Source of the DNA: UBA3478 sp049596955
GTDB lineage: Bacteria > Bacteroidota > Bacteroidia > Flavobacteriales > Flavobacteriaceae
Reading direction: 5' to 3'
Assembly (NCBI GenBank): GCA_049596955.1
Contig: JBMYMD010000024.1
Coordinates: 1-19,240, forward strand
Length of the DNA stretch: 19,240 nt
In this document: positions 14,852-19,240 of the stretch, piece after piece
Position numbering within the stretch: the stretch's first letter is position 1
Layout of the letters: every line of letters begins with the position of its first letter
Notes under the pieces: model-generated
The model's input: only the letters and a program-made list of their open reading frames with translations
Told to the model about the DNA's origin: nothing
The model's database searches: none
Position numbers and translations under genes: made by a program

Positions 14852-17227
14852 TCAATTGTTGATTAGGGTTCTTACCAAAACCGTAAGCGAAGCCACGGCT
14901 GTAGTCAGGCTGATGGTTTCCTGAAGGCTCATTTTTTGTCGTTCGGTTTTGGGGGGCACTACCACGATGGCGCCCGGTTCCAACTTAGGCCTAAACTTTA
15001 AAAACAAAAAGTTACTTGTGGCTCTCACGGCTCCGTTCTGATAGACAACATATACCCTGTTGCGCTTGGCGTTTTGAGAAAAGCCTCCGGCTCGGCCTAT
15101 GGCGTTATGGACACTAATACCAGGGCGATATGGCAATACGGTTTCTCTTTGTACTTGCCCCAATAGGGATACGGTCGCTTCTTCAGCAGGGATGTTAATG
15201 ATGTCGTCTGCTTTAAGCCAAATGTTGTCTTCATGATTGCCTCTTTTACGAACCACCTCTGCCAAATCTACCCCAATAGAAAGACGTTTTTTGTCGTCGA
15301 TGTCAATAACTGCGCTATCGCTGATTTGCTCCAGTTTTTCTTGGTCTTCATCTGCCACCACCCGATTGATAGAGACCCCGCTAAGATTGGCGCCATCTAA
15401 AGCTCCTCCTGAATCCATGTATAGATCATAGATAGAGTAGCTGTTGGACTGAATGGGATAGGCGCCGGGGTTAAGCGATAGCCCATCAACACGTACATAT
15501 TCCGTCGGCTGATAACCCTCCAGCAGGCGGACGACCATAAGGTCTCCGGGCTGTAAAGAAATTTTATCCGTTTCATCTGCTGAAAACGCTAGTGCGGTCA
15601 GTTTTTGAGTGTTGTTTAAATGAGATTGGTTGCGATAAACCTCTATACTTGCCGTGTTGGCACGATACTGGAATCCTGATGCCAGTAAAACCAAGTCGCG
15701 CGCGGTCATTCCGTCGTAATACATAAAGGTGTCTGCCTTGTTGACGGCGCCTTGAATGGTAACCGTTCGTTCCGGGACAACACTCAGGGCTGGAAAGACC
15801 ACCAAGCTGTCGTTGGCCTGTAAGTTTACATCTTGGGTTTCGGATAATATTTGTTCGAGGTCTACCGAAACCAGTTCGTTTTCTACCCCCAAATTGGTGC
15901 GGTACAACAGAGCGGACTCCAAATAGGCGTCGGGAGTGGGGCCGCTGCTCAAAGACAATAACGCGCTCAATGTAGGCGCTTCCTCAATGGGATAGCTGCC
16001 CGGCAAATACACTTCACCTGAAACTAGTACGCGGTTGGTGTATTTGTCCGATACCGCTTTGGCCTCAACCACATCGCCGTCTTGCGGGGCAGAAGATGCG
16101 AAGTCGGCAGATGGGAGTTTTAACACCGTGCGTTCCAATCCGTTGATGCGGTCCACATACAAGGCTTCTTTGTAGGCGTTGGAAGCAAAGCCGCCCGTAA
16201 AGCCTAAAAGGTCTTGCATGTTTTCGTTGGGAAGCGACTCAAAAACACCTTGATTTTTAAATGCGCCTGTCATACGTATGCGGTTGCTATAGGGCGCGAC
16301 AACAATCACATCTTGGTCGTTAAGAAAAAAGTTAGGGTAGTTGCCTTTTACAAAATAGTCATACAGATCTATGTTGGTTGCTACTTTGCCACCTCTGATG
16401 ATTTTGATGTTCCTAAAACTTCCGTTTTTGTCAGGGCCACCGGCTGCATAGAGCGCGTTGAGAACGGAAGAAAAACCGGAAAGGGTATAGGTGCCGGGGG
16501 CCTGTACGTTTCCGGTAATATTAATGATGATACTTCGTGCTTTTTTAAGGTTTACATCCAAAAACACCTTGTCAGGATCTGCTGCGTCAGACGCCAGGCC
16601 TGTGTAGATGTTTAAAAATGCCTTGCGGATTTGTCTTTGTGCCGAAGCGAGGGTCAATCCGGACAAATACAAGGGGGGCAGGCGATCAATTTTGATAACG
16701 CCCTGACGTGAAAGCATTCCCTCATAGCGCGTTTCTGATGCGCCCCATACGTCTATGGTGATTTCGTCTCCCGGACCCAGTCTATAGCTGGCCGGCGTGG
16801 CCACAAAAAGCTGTGGCGTTTCAGTGATGTTGGGGTTTCTAAAAAAAGCGCTTCCAAAGATCTGCTCATCTGGCTGGGCATCAGCCTGGATATAGCTGCG
16901 TTGGCCAAAGTCAGTCATTGTGTCTGTCTGGGTTGCTGAAAAATCGGTCGGTTGCGCCACAACTAAGTTGGCGCCATTCCAAGCGTTTCGCAACAACACG
17001 AGGTCGTCAAAAGAAGCGCCTCTGGTTCTGGCCAAGGCTTCTAACTGAGGAAGTGTGTAGCCCCTTTCTTTGGCAGCGGACACATAGGCTTGTTGCTCTT
17101 GCTCACTTAGACTGCGCAAAGTTTTCATGTCTATATTGGGAACTTGTGCGGTCAGTATTGTAGTACCCAACAGCGCTAAACCGAGGAGGGTTTTGAAAAT
17201 AAAATTTTGTAATGTTTGGTGGCACAT
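14852..17227 (-). CDS. Wza-like polysaccharide export protein with multiple SLBB domains
   Basis: A 791-residue exported protein. A signal peptide (about 1-28, FKTLLGLALLGTTILTAQ) has no lipobox cysteine. An N-terminal spacer has a short helical region (SEQEQQAYVSAAKERGYTL). The Poly_export domain begins at YRLGPGDEITIDVWG (148-162). It is followed by about six SLBB-type modules, each near a V-x-G-x-V-x-x-P-G-x-Y pattern: 236-247 (ITGNVQAPGTY), 319-330, 402-413 (VSGEVYLPGSY), 491-503, 580-591 (VDGLSLNPGAY) and 687-700. A hydrophobic C-terminal helix (about 772-790) could insert in the outer membrane, as the Wza C-terminal helix does. It is about twice as long as Wza, as is common in Bacteroidota. 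It forms the predicted export channel and lies just before the Wzz-like gene. Confidence 0.92.
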   Translation of the reverse strand: MCHQTLQNFIFKTLLGLALLGTTILTAQVPNIDMKTLRSLSEQEQQAYVSAAKERGYTLPQLEALARTRGASFDDLVLLRNAWNGANLVVAQPTDFSATQTDTMTDFGQRSYIQADAQPDEQIFGSAFFRNPNITETPQLFVATPASYRLGPGDEITIDVWGASETRYEGMLSRQGVIKIDRLPPLYLSGLTLASAQRQIRKAFLNIYTGLASDAADPDKVFLDVNLKKARSIIINITGNVQAPGTYTLSGFSSVLNALYAAGGPDKNGSFRNIKIIRGGKVATNIDLYDYFVKGNYPNFFLNDQDVIVVAPYSNRIRMTGAFKNQGVFESLPNENMQDLLGFTGGFASNAYKEALYVDRINGLERTVLKLPSADFASSAPQDGDVVEAKAVSDKYTNRVLVSGEVYLPGSYPIEEAPTLSALLSLSSGPTPDAYLESALLYRTNLGVENELVSVDLEQILSETQDVNLQANDSLVVFPALSVVPERTVTIQGAVNKADTFMYYDGMTARDLVLLASGFQYRANTASIEVYRNQSHLNNTQKLTALAFSADETDKISLQPGDLMVVRLLEGYQPTEYVRVDGLSLNPGAYPIQSNSYSIYDLYMDSGGALDGANLSGVSINRVVADEDQEKLEQISDSAVIDIDDKKRLSIGVDLAEVVRKRGNHEDNIWLKADDIINIPAEEATVSLLGQVQRETVLPYRPGISVHNAIGRAGGFSQNAKRNRVYVVYQNGAVRATSNFLFLKFRPKLEPGAIVVVPPKTERQKMSLQETISLTTAVASLTVLVRTLINN

Positions 17228-17237
17228 AGGTTTGGTT

Positions 17238-18887
17238 TTATGTGTGGGTGGTGCTAATTTTGGATAATATTTTTTGGGTAATCGTATAGGTTGCCGGTAC
17301 GCCTACCATGCCCAAAGAGCCCGAAGCCAAAGTGCTTCCTGTTTCTAAAGGGTTGTCAGAGGCATAATAGGCATAGCGCAATTGGGTTTTCGGAGAAATG
17401 GTCTTCCGTATTCGCATCGCCGACTGTATCGCTTTTTGGTAGTGTACGCCTTCCATTTCGAGTCCTATCACTTGCCAGGTTGAGCGGTAAAAATACGTTA
17501 AAATGTCTTTGTTTTGGAGTGAGGTGCCTAGCACCGTGATCATCGTGCCATCTTGGGCGGGAATGTCGGTGTCTGAAAAGTCCTCGATGGTAAGGTCATT
17601 TTCAAATGGGTAGTTATCAGATGTGCCTTCAAATATGTGGGCGGTTGGCAACATGATGTCCCCTTTCTTACCGTTGAGAATACCGGCCTTCCCCATAATT
17701 GAAATGGAGGCCAGCTTCATCGGTAACTTATTTTGCGTTTTTAAAAACTCGTCCATCAACTCATAAGCCTGTTCGCCAAAGGCGTAATCAACCACCAAAA
17801 GCACGGTTCCTTTCTCAAACGCATAAGGGGGGCTTTTTATTTTATCCGTGTCGATAATCTGTGCGTCCACGTTGCAACCCGATGCATCATCCACAAAAAT
17901 GGACCCGTTTTTGGCCGCATAGGCATATACTTTTTCTTGTTTTTTTGGGTCCCCTACGAATTGCCCATACCAGTCTAGGTCTTGGGGCTGGCTTTTTAGG
18001 GCTTGTGGGCCATACAGCAGGTTCAGCACGCTGTGCATGTTGGCAGAAATGATGTGTACGGGGCGGTTTGTGAGTTGATGTTGAGAAAAAATCCGGCCTA
18101 TTTCTGTGGCCCATTTTTCCCCATGCATATGTTGTCCAATGCGATCTCGAAGTAAGGCACTGAATGTAATGGCGCGCTTTTCTAATTCCATGCGCTCGCG
18201 CACCGCCAAATTGCCCATATGATAAATCAGCTGTAGCAGCCGCATGGGTTGTTTGGGGGTTTGGAATTTTTGATAAAATGTGCTCACCTCGTCAAAGCTA
18301 CATTCAAGTATTTGTGCCAAGTAGGCAAGGGTGGTTTCGAGGGCTTGTTGGCTGAGTTTCTTTTTTCCTAAAGACGCTTCTTCTATTTTTTTCCACTCGC
18401 GGGTGGTTTCTTTGGTTTCTTCTATATAGATGCGGTCACAAATTTTGTCAGCCTCTATGTAGAGGAATGTCAAATGCGTCAGGATGTCATAAATTTCTGA
18501 CCGCCCTCGGGTAATTTCGATAACCATTTGATCCTTGTCAATGCGATAACAGTTTCGGCGACGCTTTGGCGGCACTATGGGCGTAAAACCTGAACCTGAC
18601 AAGCCTTCTTCCGAGGTGAGATTGACAGATACACACTCTGTAATCCCTTCCGGTAATCGATCTATGATGTAATGGAGTCCGTTGAGTTCGGTTTTTGTTT
18701 CAGCTATGGTGCCATAAATTTCCGGTTTTAGGGTGAGCAAGGCGTTGCGCAAGGATGCGCCTGAAATGCCCATCGGTTTGTAAAAACCTCGGTTGAGCAA
18801 ATGACGCATGCTCACGTACATCCGCGCAATGGCGTTGGATGATTCTTGGGCGCGTTTCCTAATCTCTGGAGATACTGGGTCTTTCAT
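17238..18887 (-). CDS. DUF6909-like protein of unknown function with a phosphorylase-like C-terminal motif
   Basis: About 549 residues. I recognise it, from memory of the family, as a conserved Bacteroidota protein of the DUF6909 type. The N-terminal part has RMYVSMRHLLNRGFYKPMG (23-41), LRPEIYG-like LKPEIYG (54-60), PPKRRRNCYRID (107-118) and EITRGRSEIYDILTHLTFL (125-143), helical and likely structural. The C-terminal part reads like a nucleoside-phosphorylase-type domain: VVDYAFGEQAYELMDE (366-381), IMGKAGIL (398-405), GLEMEGVHYQKA (476-487) and YASDNPLETGSTLASGS (509-525). The MEG turn recalls the substrate-binding MExxA of that superfamily. ATG at 18885-18887 overlaps the GH3 stop by one base (TGATG); a GTG one codon earlier is possible. 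No signal peptide or membrane span. Function unknown; a catalytic role is inference. Confidence 0.7.
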   Translation of the reverse strand: MKDPVSPEIRKRAQESSNAIARMYVSMRHLLNRGFYKPMGISGASLRNALLTLKPEIYGTIAETKTELNGLHYIIDRLPEGITECVSVNLTSEEGLSGSGFTPIVPPKRRRNCYRIDKDQMVIEITRGRSEIYDILTHLTFLYIEADKICDRIYIEETKETTREWKKIEEASLGKKKLSQQALETTLAYLAQILECSFDEVSTFYQKFQTPKQPMRLLQLIYHMGNLAVRERMELEKRAITFSALLRDRIGQHMHGEKWATEIGRIFSQHQLTNRPVHIISANMHSVLNLLYGPQALKSQPQDLDWYGQFVGDPKKQEKVYAYAAKNGSIFVDDASGCNVDAQIIDTDKIKSPPYAFEKGTVLLVVDYAFGEQAYELMDEFLKTQNKLPMKLASISIMGKAGILNGKKGDIMLPTAHIFEGTSDNYPFENDLTIEDFSDTDIPAQDGTMITVLGTSLQNKDILTYFYRSTWQVIGLEMEGVHYQKAIQSAMRIRKTISPKTQLRYAYYASDNPLETGSTLASGSLGMVGVPATYTITQKILSKISTTHT

Positions 18888-19240
18888 CACGATTCTTTTT
18901 CCACTGCCAAAGCATCTGCAATCTTGCGGTCGTTTGTGAGTCTTGGCACCTTGTTTTGTCCCCCCAATTTACCCATTCTTTTCATATAACGCTCAAAACC
19001 GCCTTGTTGAAGGGGTTGTATGGCCAGTGGCCGGAGCACTTTTCCGTCGATCAAGTCTTTATAGTAGGTGTTTTGCTCACACAAGGCTTTGTCAAGCGCA
19101 GCAGCAAATAATTCTAAGCTTTTTGGGGGCGCTGTAAACTCCACAAACCACTCATGGTGGGGAAGGCCATCAGGTGGGTTTACTTGTGGGGCCACCGTAA
19201 ACTCTGAAATGCGGACCTCTGTCCCTCGGACAGCTTGCTG
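18887..19240 (-). CDS. GH3 auxin-responsive-promoter family protein, C-terminal end (partial)
   Basis: The frame is open from the stop at 18887-18889 to the window edge (117 codons), so the start lies beyond the right end; a GTG at 19193-19195 is an internal codon. The sequence matches the C-terminal end of GH3-family acyl-acid-amido synthetases: VRISEFTVAPQV just inside the edge, HHEWFVEF, FAAALDKALCEQNTYYKDL and the strong signature GKLGGQNKVPRLTNDR. In plants, GH3 enzymes adenylate carboxylic acids and join them to amino acids; the bacterial substrate is unknown. It is translationally coupled to the DUF6909-like gene (TGATG), so the two probably act together. Membership of the polysaccharide pathway is not shown. 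Confidence 0.85.
   Translation of the reverse strand, partial: QQAVRGTEVRISEFTVAPQVNPPDGLPHHEWFVEFTAPPKSLELFAAALDKALCEQNTYYKDLIDGKVLRPLAIQPLQQGGFERYMKRMGKLGGQNKVPRLTNDRKIADALAVEKES

Noticed and set aside
18887..19195. A complete 102-residue gene starting at GTG 19195
   Set aside because: The same frame is open to the window edge and its extra residues (RISEFTVAP) continue the GH3 C-terminal pattern, so this is the end of a longer gene.
1..19240. tRNA, rRNA, CRISPR arrays, insertion sequences, long direct or inverted repeats
   Set aside because: None was seen by eye. Coding sequence fills nearly the whole window, and no transposase or repeat-spacer pattern was found.

Overview
The window is a surface-polysaccharide (capsule or O-antigen type) locus from a member of the Bacteroidota, most likely a flavobacterium-like lineage. 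The evidence is the gene families present (a GH3-family C-terminus next to a DUF6909-like protein, a large SLBB export protein, a Wzz-like protein without a kinase domain, a DUF3575-like protein) and TAnnTTTG-type promoter boxes. No RNA genes, insertion sequences, CRISPR arrays or gene-free stretches over 300 bases were seen; the longest intergenic gap is about 47 bases.

Layout. (1) Positions 1-458: a broken N-terminal fragment of a UDP-glucuronate-epimerase-like gene (minus strand) meets, tail to tail, the last 39 codons of an unrecognised plus-strand reading frame that enters from the left edge. (2) Positions 455-5863: a very AT-rich block of five minus-strand genes (GT4 glycosyltransferase, GT2 glycosyltransferase, a divergent GT4-like glycosyltransferase, a Wzy-like polymerase, a Wzx-like flippase). 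(3) Positions 5856-10695: sugar-precursor genes on the same strand (wecB, a small HxGH nucleotidyltransferase, glmS, a eukaryote-type UDP-glucose 6-dehydrogenase). (4) Positions 10685-12675: a DUF3575-like outer-membrane protein and a membrane-anchored Kelch-like protein that heads the transcription unit. (5) Positions 12723-13784: one divergent plus-strand gene, a WecA/MraY-family initiating phosphoglycosyl transferase. (6) Positions 13771-19240: a second minus-strand unit (GH3-family C-terminus, DUF6909-like protein, Wza-like SLBB export protein, Wzz-like chain-length protein) that converges on the initiator gene with overlapping 3' ends.

How it works together (inference from families). GlmS feeds the amino-sugar pool that leads to UDP-GlcNAc, WecB turns UDP-GlcNAc into UDP-ManNAc, and the dehydrogenase makes UDP-glucuronate. 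The WecA-like enzyme loads the first sugar phosphate onto undecaprenyl phosphate, three glycosyltransferases extend the repeat unit, the flippase exports it, the polymerase joins units, and the Wzz-like and SLBB proteins set chain length and form the export channel. Genes from 12675 down to 90 are packed with overlaps or gaps of at most 8 bases, so they look like one translationally coupled unit of twelve genes. GTG start codons lie inside the stop-codon region of the preceding gene at two junctions.

The least explained parts are the Kelch-like/transmembrane/C-terminal-domain protein heading the biosynthetic unit, the DUF6909-like protein with a phosphorylase-like motif, the orphan nucleotidyltransferase coupled to glmS, and the rearranged left end.
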